Shown here: positions 33,909 through 42,031 of the stretch, one piece after another
Numbering within the stretch: position 1 is the stretch's first letter
Layout: each line of letters opens with the position of its first letter
Origin: Bacteroidales bacterium UBA4788
GTDB taxonomy: Bacteria > Bacteroidota > Bacteroidia > Bacteroidales > VadinHA17
NCBI GenBank assembly: GCA_002402965.1
Contig: DHGW01000082.1
Location: 1-55,315, forward strand
Length of the DNA stretch: 55,315 bases
Direction: 5' to 3'
The notes under the pieces: model-generated
Told to the model about the DNA's origin: nothing
The model's input: the letters and a program-made list of their open reading frames with translations, nothing else
Databases searched by the model: none
Translations under genes and position numbers: made by a program

Positions 33909-33932
33909 CTCGCACTTCGCACTCTGCACTTC
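33909..33932. repeat. Heptad repeat directly after the S41 protease stop
   Basis: On the minus strand, just after the TAG stop, the units AGTGCAG, AGTGCGA and AGTGCGA follow in tandem. The sequence differs from the GGCAGTA repeats, but the 7-base period and the position against a stop codon are the same. Confidence 0.6.
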
Positions 33933-33933
33933 A

Positions 33934-36900
33934 CTACTTCCTGACTCTGACCGGATACGGGGGCCTGACGGGTTCGGCTGGCGGGTTCTTCTCCAGCTCC
34001 ATGAGCGCCACTTCGATGGCCTTCTCAAGCTGCGGATCCCGGCCTTCGATCACATCGGCCGGCCACTGCTCAACCTCGATATCAGGTGCCACCCCTGCAT
34101 TCTCCACCACATACCCGTCCTCCGTCCATATTGCAAGGTTGGGAGCGGTAACCATTCCGCCGTCCATCAGCTCCGGGAATCCCAGTGTTCCCACCAGGCC
34201 TCCCCAGGTGCGCTTCCCGACGAGGGTTCCGACGCCGAACTTACGAAACATCCAGGGAAGCATGTCGCCCCCTGAACCGGCGGTCTCGTCAATGATCATT
34301 ACCTTGGGTCCCTGTATCGAGGCGCTTGGTGTCTTCAGGTCATTGCCGTAGCGCATGTTCCAGTACGACTGCATAGGCCGCTGAAGGAGATCAATGTAGT
34401 AGTCCGCAATCATACCACCACCGTTGAATCTCTCATCGACTATTATGGCTTTCCTGTTCGCCTGCGGGAAGAAGTACCTCTTGAAGTACTCATGACCCTG
34501 TCCGGCGGTGTTGGGAACATAAACATATGCAACCTTTCCGTCAGTGGCTTCAGTGACCTTCCTGAGATTACCCTCAACCCAGTCACGGTTTCTGAGGCTG
34601 AGCTCATTGCCGACAGGTACAACCCTGATGACACGTGAACCGGTATAATCGGGATTTGGCCCAACAGTAAGCTCTACGATCTTTCCGTCAGTGTTCTCGA
34701 GGAAGCTGTGGATATTTTTGTCAGCCGTGACATCTCTGCCGTCAATGGCAAGTATGTATTCTCCGGTCTTCACGTTCAGCCCGGGCTCTGTGAGCGGAGA
34801 TCTGAGATCGGGGTTCCAGTTAAGCCCTCCGTAGATTTTCTTCAGGCGGTACCTGTTGTTCTCCACTAAGAAGTCTGCTCCCAGCAGTCCGCCGCCTATC
34901 CTCTGAGGCGTGTTCAGCCTGTCGCCACCGCCAACCCTGTGGTGCCCTACGCCAAGCTCGCTGCACATCCACTGTATCACCCTGTTGAGATCGCTCCTGC
35001 AGGTAAGATGAGGAAGGAACTGCGAATATTTTTCCTTCATCGCCTTCCAGTCAGCTCCGTGCATTCCCGGGTCATAGAAATAATCGCGGTTGACCCTCCA
35101 TGCCTCATCAAAGATCTGCGGCCACTCCTCTCTGGGGTCGATCCTGACGGAAATAGCTCCCGTATTCAGGATTCCCTTGCCCGGTTCCGGTTTCCTGCCT
35201 GCGGCAGTCATGCCAACGGTCTGTCCCTTGAGGTACAGCATCTTCTTCCTGTCTGCCGAGACAATGTAGCTGTCAAGCTCCATAACCTCCTCATCCTTTC
35301 TCTCTTTGACGTTGTATTTCCTCAGTACGGATGGTCCGCTTCCGGCAGGTCTGGCAATGTAGAGTATCTCGCCGGTACCGGCCACCCCGAGATCCGTATA
35401 GCTGCCCGGTGACACCGGCACGTTCACTATCCTCTCCTGCAGACCGTCAGTCTCGATTTTAATCAGTTCAGTCTTAACCCCGGTCTCTTGTGCTTTGGCT
35501 GCATTTTTACCTGTGCTTTTGGCGGTACTCTTTGCGGAAGATTCAGGTGCAGGTTTTTCTGCATCAGCTTTATCTGCGGTGCCCTTCTCCTCGTCGCTCT
35601 CTTTCGTGAACGGCGATACTATATCCTTTCTGAGGGTAACGAGCCAGATCGAATTTGTCATCCGCATATCGGCGCTGGAGAGATCGAACCAGTTGACAAC
35701 CGGACCTGCATCTGTTGAAGCGAAGAAACAGATGTACTCGCCATTGGGATCAAAGGCCGGTTCTGAGGCATCGCTCAGTCCGTCGGTTACAGGGAAGGAT
35801 TTCTGCTGATCTGCAGAGTAGAGGTAAACTACCCTGAAGAAGTTGTTCAACGTCTTTGTGTAGACGATCCATCTTGAGTCAGAGGACCAGTCGCCGAACA
35901 TGTCCCTGAAGGGTCCCGGGACGTACATCTCATCGGCATCGATCTTTTTTACTGCAGATGAGCTGACGTCTAGAAGCCAGAGGTTCCTGCCGTTGTCGGT
36001 GAAGCATATCTTCTTACTGTCGGGCGACCATTTCGGATAAGCGTAGAATCCTGTCCCGGGCAGGTCGAACACCTTGGGCTCTCCTTTACCGTCCTGTGCT
36101 TTGACATGGAGCTTGTATTCGCCGGAGGCGTCGGAGAAGTACGCAATTGATTTCCCGTCAGGAGACCATACAGGGTCTTTCTCATGTACGCCTGTGGTCA
36201 TCGTGATGTTTCTCGGATCTCCCTTTTCTGCGGGCAGGGTGATGATCTCACCCCTGTAGCCGAAGACGGCGCGGCTTCCCGTGGGGGAAATGTCTGCGGT
36301 ACGCATGTATCCCATCCCCTGCAGGTAGCGGGGACGAAACTCGAGCAGATCGGCGGCAATGCCCACCTTAAGCTTTGCCGTGACACCGGTGGCGACATCA
36401 TATGCGTGAAGGTAACCGGCCTGTTCGAAGACGATCCTGCCGTCACGGCCAGCTGCCCCCAGTACAGGGAAGTCAGTAAAAGTAGTATGCTGTCTTATGT
36501 CTGCTCCGGAGCCGTTACAGGAGAAGAGGTTGAATTCTCCGTTCCTGTCGCTCAGAAAAAAAATCCTGTCGCCCATCCAAATCGGATGGGTGTCATTGGA
36601 CCCGCCCTGCGGCTGAGACACCTTGATTACCGAACGATCAGCGAAGGTGTAGAGCCAGATGTTTGATGCCGTGCCGCCACGGTAGTTCTTCCATTGGGCG
36701 TGGACCGGGGGAATAGGCGTGTAGGCCATCCTGCTGCCGTCGGGCGACCATGATGCATAATATGCATTGGGTATCTCCAGTTTTTCGGGATAACCACCGT
36801 TTATATCCACAGTGTACAGCTGGGTGTACCTGCCCGTAAAGCTCTCTCTCTGAGAGATGAAGAGTACCTTTTTCCCGTCAGGGGTAAAACCTCTGACTGC

Positions 36901-37245
36901 ATCGTTGCCAGGGTGCCAGGTGAGCCTGACAGGTACGCCTCCCTCCACCGGGACCGTGTAAATGTCAGTGTTTCCGTCGTACTGCGCGTGAAAAGCTATC
37001 AGCTTTCCGTCAGGGGAGAAGCATGGCTCTCCTTCAATCCCTTCATCCACGGTGAGCCTCCGGGGACTGGTGCCGTCGGCATTCATCACCCATAAATCCT
37101 CCGCGTAGATGAAAGCGATGTGAGATTTACTCGTTGCCGGCTGTGACATCATCCTTGTGTCGGAAGTGTCAATGCCGCTGAGAATGTCAGCCCCGCTGAA
37201 CAGCAGGATTGAAATCATTCCTGTTGCAAAAAACTTACTTTTCAT
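33934..37245 (-). CDS. Tricorn-like S41-family peptidase
   Basis: A 1103-residue exported protease. After a signal peptide (~1-24), two beta-propellers (about 40-310 and 320-540) carry PD40/TolB-like repeats such as PCFSPDGKLIAFHAQ and PVWSPDGKSIAYFSD. An Ala/Lys/Glu-rich linker (~565-605) is followed by a helical bundle and the C1 domain with LGVGHHRVGGGD (near 770, candidate catalytic His). A PDZ domain (~785-870) and the S41 core follow, with TAGSGGDMLP (Ser991) and the late Glu in WTEDGYVVENAG. Archaeal tricorn trims proteasome peptides; in Bacteroidota the exported form probably degrades extracellular or periplasmic peptides. It starts two bases after the SDR gene, so they form an operon. 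Confidence 0.93.
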   Translation of the reverse strand: MKSKFFATGMISILLFSGADILSGIDTSDTRMMSQPATSKSHIAFIYAEDLWVMNADGTSPRRLTVDEGIEGEPCFSPDGKLIAFHAQYDGNTDIYTVPVEGGVPVRLTWHPGNDAVRGFTPDGKKVLFISQRESFTGRYTQLYTVDINGGYPEKLEIPNAYYASWSPDGSRMAYTPIPPVHAQWKNYRGGTASNIWLYTFADRSVIKVSQPQGGSNDTHPIWMGDRIFFLSDRNGEFNLFSCNGSGADIRQHTTFTDFPVLGAAGRDGRIVFEQAGYLHAYDVATGVTAKLKVGIAADLLEFRPRYLQGMGYMRTADISPTGSRAVFGYRGEIITLPAEKGDPRNITMTTGVHEKDPVWSPDGKSIAYFSDASGEYKLHVKAQDGKGEPKVFDLPGTGFYAYPKWSPDSKKICFTDNGRNLWLLDVSSSAVKKIDADEMYVPGPFRDMFGDWSSDSRWIVYTKTLNNFFRVVYLYSADQQKSFPVTDGLSDASEPAFDPNGEYICFFASTDAGPVVNWFDLSSADMRMTNSIWLVTLRKDIVSPFTKESDEEKGTADKADAEKPAPESSAKSTAKSTGKNAAKAQETGVKTELIKIETDGLQERIVNVPVSPGSYTDLGVAGTGEILYIARPAGSGPSVLRKYNVKERKDEEVMELDSYIVSADRKKMLYLKGQTVGMTAAGRKPEPGKGILNTGAISVRIDPREEWPQIFDEAWRVNRDYFYDPGMHGADWKAMKEKYSQFLPHLTCRSDLNRVIQWMCSELGVGHHRVGGGDRLNTPQRIGGGLLGADFLVENNRYRLKKIYGGLNWNPDLRSPLTEPGLNVKTGEYILAIDGRDVTADKNIHSFLENTDGKIVELTVGPNPDYTGSRVIRVVPVGNELSLRNRDWVEGNLRKVTEATDGKVAYVYVPNTAGQGHEYFKRYFFPQANRKAIIVDERFNGGGMIADYYIDLLQRPMQSYWNMRYGNDLKTPSASIQGPKVMIIDETAGSGGDMLPWMFRKFGVGTLVGKRTWGGLVGTLGFPELMDGGMVTAPNLAIWTEDGYVVENAGVAPDIEVEQWPADVIEGRDPQLEKAIEVALMELEKNPPAEPVRPPYPVRVRK

Positions 37246-37247
37246 GG

Positions 37248-38012
37248 CTATTTGGTTTTTCTTAGAGTGTTTGTTGCGTTTGCCTGGGCCTTCGGGGTGA
37301 TGACCAGGTCATTGATGCATACATGATCAGGCAGGCCGGCGCAGTAGTGGATGACGCCGGCAATATCCTCGCTCCTGAGAGGTTCAAGACCACTGTAGAC
37401 TGCTGCTGCCCTGTCTTCATCGCCCTTGAAGCGGACCAGTGAGAACTCCGTTTCCACCATCCCTGGTGCTATGTTGGTGACCTTGATGCCGTGCTTAAGC
37501 AGATCAATGCGCATGGCTTTCGAGAGGGCATCTACGGCATGCTTGCTGGCACAATAAACCGAGCCGTTTTCATAGACTTCCTTACCTGCTATCGAGGCGA
37601 TGTTGAAGATGTGCCCGGAACCCCTGCTGACCATCTTGGGTGCTATCACACGGGTGACATATAGCAGTCCTTTGACATTGGTGTCAATCATCCTGTCCCA
37701 GTCATCGGTGTCACCTTCGTCGATGTGGCTGAGACCCACGGCCAGCCCGGCATTATTTATCAGGATGTCAATTTGACTCCATTCCGGTGGCAACCCGCCA
37801 AGTTGCTTTTCAACCTCCTGCCTGTCCCTGACATCGAAACAGAGCGGCAGCACCTCCGTGCCCCAGGTGGCAGTCAGATGAGAGGCAAGTTCTTCGAGCC
37901 TCTCTTTTCTTCTTCCTGTGATTATCAATCTGTCAGATGATTCTGCAAACTTCGCCGCTGCGGCCTCACCAATGCCTGAAGTTGCACCTGTTATAAGTAC
38001 TGTCTTTCGCAT
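37248..38012 (-). CDS. Short-chain dehydrogenase/reductase (YdfG-like)
   Basis: A 254-residue classical SDR. It has VLITGATSGIGEAAAAKFAE (NADP-binding GxxxGIG), NNAGLAVG near 87, the catalytic Ser in NIASIAGKE and the YCASK pair (Tyr/Lys near 155). NIAPGMVETEF follows near 185. The layout is closest to the YdfG/serine or 3-hydroxy acid dehydrogenase group, acting on small hydroxy acids with NADP; the substrate here is not proven. The ATG at 38012 (MRKTVLITG) was chosen over an upstream in-frame codon that overlaps the divergent methyltransferase leader. It is the first gene of the SDR-S41 operon. Confidence 0.93.
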   Translation of the reverse strand: MRKTVLITGATSGIGEAAAAKFAESSDRLIITGRRKERLEELASHLTATWGTEVLPLCFDVRDRQEVEKQLGGLPPEWSQIDILINNAGLAVGLSHIDEGDTDDWDRMIDTNVKGLLYVTRVIAPKMVSRGSGHIFNIASIAGKEVYENGSVYCASKHAVDALSKAMRIDLLKHGIKVTNIAPGMVETEFSLVRFKGDEDRAAAVYSGLEPLRSEDIAGVIHYCAGLPDHVCINDLVITPKAQANATNTLRKTK

Positions 38013-38028
38013 AGCTATCTTTTTCGGA

Positions 38029-38061
38029 TTGGTAAATGTAAAAATTTTAAGGGTATCTTTG
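38029..38061 (+). promoter_or_regulatory. Probable promoter of the menG/ubiE gene
   Basis: TATCTTTG (38054-38061) is a perfect TAnnTTTG 15 bases before the ATG. TTG at 38029-38031 gives a 22-base spacer, slightly long. It lies in the short divergent gap with the SDR gene. Confidence 0.55.
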
Positions 38062-38076
38062 GCGCCTGATCGCAAA

Positions 38077-38820
38077 ATGATGCAGGAAAATAGTCCTAAA
38101 AGCGGGCCGTCAGGTCAGCAGATTGAAGGGATGTTCGATTCGATATCGAAGCATTATGATCTTCTGAACCACCTCCTGTCCCTGGGCACTGACAGGCGCT
38201 GGCGAAGAAGAGCCGTGAATCTCATGGGCAGGCACGCCAGGCCTGTGACCATCCTCGATGTGGCTACCGGCACAGGTGACCTGGCTATTGAGGTGCTTCG
38301 ACTCGGACCGGAGAAGGTGACAGGAATCGACCTCAGTTCCGGGATGCTGGAGGAGGGTCGCCGTAAGATCGAACGCCTGGGTTACAGCAGTCAGATTGAG
38401 CTGCTCAGGGGCGATGCCACCGGAACAGCTTTCGGCGAAGGATCATTTGACGCGGTGATGTCAGCATTCGGTGTCCGGAATTTTGAGGATACCCTGAAGG
38501 GACTCCGGGAGATGTGTCGCGTGATGAAACCGGGAGGGATGGTCATGATCCTTGAGTTCTCCAGACCCTCATGGTTCCCGTTCAAGCAGTTCTACGGATT
38601 CTATTTCAGAAGAATCCTGCCAATGATAGGAAGAAAGGTATCAGGTGATCCGCAGGCGTACACCTACCTTCCGGAATCGGTGATGTCATTCCCCGATAAT
38701 GAAAAGTTTCTTGAGCTGATGTCTGCAGCGGGATTCCAGGCTGTGTGTCAGAAGAGGCTGTCCGGAGGCATTGCCAGCATCTACACTGGCTTCAAGGGTG
38801 GCACAAATGTTGCACAATAA
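38077..38820 (+). CDS. menG: Demethylmenaquinone methyltransferase (UbiE/MenG)
   Basis: A 247-residue class-I SAM-dependent methyltransferase that methylates demethylmenaquinone in the last step of menaquinone synthesis. It has MFDSISKHYDLLNHLLSLG (residue ~20), WRRRAVNL, the SAM-binding DVATGTGDLAIEV (near 65), GIDLSSGMLEEGR, FDAVMSAFGVRNFED (near 125) and ILEFSRPSWFPFKQFYGFYF (near 160). Length and motifs are typical. Two ATGs stand side by side at 38077 and 38080. The PorT-like gene follows 42 bases later, an order that recurs in Bacteroidota. Confidence 0.96.
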   Translation: MMQENSPKSGPSGQQIEGMFDSISKHYDLLNHLLSLGTDRRWRRRAVNLMGRHARPVTILDVATGTGDLAIEVLRLGPEKVTGIDLSSGMLEEGRRKIERLGYSSQIELLRGDATGTAFGEGSFDAVMSAFGVRNFEDTLKGLREMCRVMKPGGMVMILEFSRPSWFPFKQFYGFYFRRILPMIGRKVSGDPQAYTYLPESVMSFPDNEKFLELMSAAGFQAVCQKRLSGGIASIYTGFKGGTNVAQ

Positions 38821-38862
38821 TACTTGAATATTCCGTTATACTAAACAGGACTCTTCAGAAGC

Positions 38863-39561
38863 GTGTATAAAAGAACTGCCATATTTATCCTTCTGCTTCT
38901 TATTCCTGTCGTTTTGGCTGCCCAGAAGGCTAAGCCGAAGAACGACTCGAATTATGATGACAGGCTCCTGCATTTCGGTTTCAGCATGGGTATGAACACG
39001 ATGGATTTCATGATTAAGATGAAACCGGGCAGTCAGTACCTTGCCGAAGTGACATCGCTGAAACCAGGGATAAACATCCAGATAGTAACAGACTACAGGC
39101 CATCGACCTATCTCGATCTGAGGTTTCTCCCCGGAGTCTCCTTCGGTCAGAGAAACTTGGACTTTTATGATAATGACCGAAGCAAAATCGGTACTGTTCA
39201 AATCCCCTCTTCTTTCCTTGAATTTCCTCTCCTTCTGAAGGCAAAGGGGATGAGGCTAAACAACTCCAGGCCATACCTCATCGGCGGATTAAGTCTCAGG
39301 TATGACCTGGCAGGTAAAACCTCGATAGGTGATGAGGTTGCTATCCCCATAATTAATAAGGCAGATTTCAACTATGAGGTAGGAGCCGGGGTAGATTTTT
39401 ACCTGCCTTATTTCAAACTTACCATTGAGGCGAAAATGTCAAACGGGTTGCGCGACGTATTGAACCATAACGCCAGTTACCCTTTGCCTTTCACGGAGGC
39501 TTTCAACGGGATTGAGTCGCTGAGATCACAGATGTGGACGCTCTCATTCCACTTTGAATAA
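38863..39561 (+). CDS. porT: PorT-like outer-membrane beta-barrel protein
   Basis: A 232-residue exported protein. The signal peptide (~1-20, ending VLAAQ) precedes a barrel of alternating strands, with LLHFGFSMGMNTMDFMIKM (near 35) and RPYLIGGLSLRYDLAGK (near 130), and ends in MWTLSFHFE with the terminal aromatic typical of outer-membrane barrels. Position after ubiE and the size fit PorT, an outer-membrane component needed for type IX secretion. This agrees with the T9SS sorting domain found in the window. The start is a GTG. A generic porin-family barrel cannot be ruled out from sequence alone. Confidence 0.75.
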   Translation: MYKRTAIFILLLLIPVVLAAQKAKPKNDSNYDDRLLHFGFSMGMNTMDFMIKMKPGSQYLAEVTSLKPGINIQIVTDYRPSTYLDLRFLPGVSFGQRNLDFYDNDRSKIGTVQIPSSFLEFPLLLKAKGMRLNNSRPYLIGGLSLRYDLAGKTSIGDEVAIPIINKADFNYEVGAGVDFYLPYFKLTIEAKMSNGLRDVLNHNASYPLPFTEAFNGIESLRSQMWTLSFHFE

Positions 39562-39563
39562 TC

Positions 39564-41102
39564 ATGGCTGAGGAGCTGAACCTGGTATTGCCCCCTCATA
39601 CAGCCTTTGATGAGGAGGCGCTCCGGAGATACCTTGAAAAAAAGACCGGCAGGCATGATTTCACCATCCGGATAATAAGGCGCTCTGTCGACGCCCGTAA
39701 ACCTGATATCAGGATTAACCTTACCATACAACTGACTGAACCGGGAGATTCATTATCTGAGCCTGAGCCCTTCAGGATATCAGATGTATCCCGTTCCCGC
39801 GAGGTACTGATTGCCGGGAGCGGGCCGGCGGGACTCTTTGCCGCCCTGGCGCTGATCGAGGCGGGACTGAAGCCGGTGGTGCTTGAGAGGGGCAGGGAGG
39901 TTCGCGAACGCAAGCGCGATGTGGCCGCAATAAGCACGAAGCATTTAGTCGATCCTGACTCAAACTACTGTTTCGGCGAGGGAGGGGCCGGAACCTTCTC
40001 TGACGGCAAACTATATACCAGGTCTAAAAAGAGAGGAGATAACAGGCGTGTACTGGAGCTGCTCGTTCTGCACGGGGCTGATCCGGCGATACTGTATGAG
40101 GCGCACCCGCACCTTGGAACTGACAGGCTGCCCGGCGTTATCACGGCTGTCAGAAACAGCATCATCACGGCAGGAGGAGAAGTGCTCTTTGGCAAGAGAA
40201 TTACAGGCATCGATGTCGGAGACGGCCGTTTCCACAGCATCACCGTCAATGGTGATGAACGATATGTAGCTGATAACCTGATTCTTGCTACCGGCCATTC
40301 GGCACGTGATATCTATTCATTGCTGCATGGAGCCGGGGTGAGACTCGGGTTCAAACCGTTCGCCATGGGGGTCAGGGTGGAGCATCCTCAGGAACTGATT
40401 GACCAGATACAGTATCATGGCAGGCTGAGAGGCGATTACCTGCCCGCAGCTGCATACAATCTTGTGACACAGGTCGACGGTCGCGGCGTTTATTCCTTCT
40501 GCATGTGCCCCGGAGGATTCATGGTTCCCTCAGCCACTGCCCCGGAAGAGGTGGTGGTCAACGGCATGTCGCCCTCCCGGCGCAACTCCCGATGGGCCAA
40601 CAGCGGCATAGTCACGGAGATAAGGGAGGAAGATGCCCTGCATTACGGCAGCGGTCCTCTTGCGGGAGTGAAATACCAGGCAGCACTGGAGAGTATGGCC
40701 TGGAAGGAGGGCGGAATGACACAGCGTGCGCCGGCACAGCGACTGACTGATTTTGTGGAGGGAAGAGCCTCTTCAACCCTTCCGGAAGGCTCCTATTTCC
40801 CGGGCCTGACCCCGTCAGCGCTGCATGAGTGGCTGCCCGCAGACATAACCGGCAGGCTGAGGGCAGGATTCAGGGATTTCGGAAGGAAGATGAAGGGATA
40901 CATCACCGGCGATGCCCTGGTGGCCGCGGTAGAATCCCGCACTTCATCACCGGTCAGGATGTTGCGTGACCCGCTGACACTCCATGCAGAGGGTGTTGCA
41001 GGACTATGGCCGGCAGGTGAGGGAGCCGGGTATGCGGGAGGGATAGTCTCGTCGGCTGTTGATGGAATGCTGGTGGCTCAGGCAATAGGCAGTAGGCAGT
41101 AG
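39564..41102 (+). CDS. FAD-dependent dehydrogenase, COG2509 type
   Basis: A 512-residue flavoprotein. A small N-terminal ferredoxin-like domain (~1-80, with RRSVDARKPDIRINLTIQL) precedes the FAD-binding core: LIAGSGPAGLFAALALIEAG (near 90), the acidic LERGREVRERKRDV, NYCFGEGGAGTFSDGKLYTR (about 130) and the final FAD loop GLWPAGEGAGYAGGIVSSAVDG. The family is widespread and its substrate unknown. The gene starts two bases after the PorT-like stop, so they are co-transcribed. The last residues AIGSRQ and the stop are encoded by the GGCAGTA repeat, directly after the conserved end of the domain. Confidence 0.9.
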   Translation: MAEELNLVLPPHTAFDEEALRRYLEKKTGRHDFTIRIIRRSVDARKPDIRINLTIQLTEPGDSLSEPEPFRISDVSRSREVLIAGSGPAGLFAALALIEAGLKPVVLERGREVRERKRDVAAISTKHLVDPDSNYCFGEGGAGTFSDGKLYTRSKKRGDNRRVLELLVLHGADPAILYEAHPHLGTDRLPGVITAVRNSIITAGGEVLFGKRITGIDVGDGRFHSITVNGDERYVADNLILATGHSARDIYSLLHGAGVRLGFKPFAMGVRVEHPQELIDQIQYHGRLRGDYLPAAAYNLVTQVDGRGVYSFCMCPGGFMVPSATAPEEVVVNGMSPSRRNSRWANSGIVTEIREEDALHYGSGPLAGVKYQAALESMAWKEGGMTQRAPAQRLTDFVEGRASSTLPEGSYFPGLTPSALHEWLPADITGRLRAGFRDFGRKMKGYITGDALVAAVESRTSSPVRMLRDPLTLHAEGVAGLWPAGEGAGYAGGIVSSAVDGMLVAQAIGSRQ

Positions 41103-41197
41103 GCAATTGGCAGTAGTGATATATAGTTTATAATCAGCTTATTGACTGCAAGACTGCAAGACCCTCGGACTTTCAGACTTTCAGACCCTCAGGTCCT
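41081..41197. repeat. Composite short-period repeat at a convergent junction (copy B)
   Basis: Left part: GGCARTA heptads (41081-41117), whose first 22 bases equal 3366-3387. Middle: about 25 AT-rich bases, then two CTGCAAGA-type units (41147-41162). Right part: octads of the AGACTTTC type (41168-41191). On the minus strand TGA occurs at 41191-41189, 41183-41181 and 41175-41173, eight bases apart. The rightward flavoprotein and the leftward methyltransferase both end inside it, exactly as at copy A. Confidence 0.85.
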
Positions 41198-41968
41198 TCT
41201 CCTGGCAAATTCCGAACAGACTATAGCGGCGGCCATACTGACATTCAGTGATTCCAGCCCCGCCAGCGGTTTGCCCGGACCGGGGATGGTGATGCGGCTG
41301 GTGACATGCCGCAGAAGGATGTCACTGATCCCTTTCGATTCGTTGCCAAATAGTATGATGCCTTCGCTGCCGAGATTGCTCTCGTAAACCGGAGTGCCGT
41401 CAGTGGTGGTGCCGTAAACGGGGATGCCTTCACTGACAGCCCTGCCGAGCAGGTCGTCAAGCGGCCTGTACCAGACGTTGACATGCATGAATGCTCCCAT
41501 GGTTGCCTGTATAACCTTCGGATTGTGGAAGTCGACGCAATCGGGTGAACATATGATATCTCCCATGCCGAACCATCCGGCGATTCGAATGATGGTACCG
41601 AGGTTGCCGGGGTCCTGCACATACTCCAGTGCGGGTATGAGTCTGCCCCTGAAGATGGTCTCGCTGAACTGCCCCTTCTGCATCGGGGCCACAGCCAGCA
41701 CATTGTGCGGGGTTCTCAGCGAACTGATCCGCCTGAGCTCCTCGTAGCTGACGGTTGCAACCTCATCCGCACCCCTGATCACGTCCTCAGGCTCCCCGTC
41801 TATCCATTCGGGCTTGCCCGCCATGAGAACCACGCGGTTACCAGCCAGGATGTACTCCCTGACCATCTTGTCACCCTCGATCACGAAGAGGGAGCTCTCC
41901 TCCCTTACCTTTCGCTTCTGGAGTGAGAGAATCAGTTTTACCTGGTTGCGGGTGATCATCTTAAGCAT
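41189..41968 (-). CDS. TrmH/SpoU-family RNA 2'-O-methyltransferase
   Basis: A 259-residue SPOUT methyltransferase. The N-terminal substrate-binding domain (~1-100) is followed by the knotted core: motif 1 EYVQDPGNLGTIIRIAGW (near 115), motif 2 IILFGNESKGIS (near 205) and motif 3 IPGPGKPLAGLESLNVSMAA (near 230). It should methylate a ribose in rRNA or tRNA; the exact nucleotide is not predictable. It is convergent with the flavoprotein gene and ends in the repeat at 41189. It is divergent from the TamL-like gene, whose promoter occupies the gap. Confidence 0.93.
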   Translation of the reverse strand: MLKMITRNQVKLILSLQKRKVREESSLFVIEGDKMVREYILAGNRVVLMAGKPEWIDGEPEDVIRGADEVATVSYEELRRISSLRTPHNVLAVAPMQKGQFSETIFRGRLIPALEYVQDPGNLGTIIRIAGWFGMGDIICSPDCVDFHNPKVIQATMGAFMHVNVWYRPLDDLLGRAVSEGIPVYGTTTDGTPVYESNLGSEGIILFGNESKGISDILLRHVTSRITIPGPGKPLAGLESLNVSMAAAIVCSEFARRRT

Positions 41969-41978
41969 TATTCCTTAA

Positions 41979-42008
41979 TTGAAAATAGAGTTTATAATGG
42001 TATATTTG
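41979..42008 (+). promoter_or_regulatory. Bacteroidota-type promoter of the TamL-like gene
   Basis: TTG (41979-41981), a 19-base spacer and TATATTTG (42001-42008) match the consensus. Transcription would begin near 42013, about 20 bases before the GTG start. Confidence 0.75.
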
Positions 42009-42031
42009 CGTGCATTACTCTTGCCGGGCAA

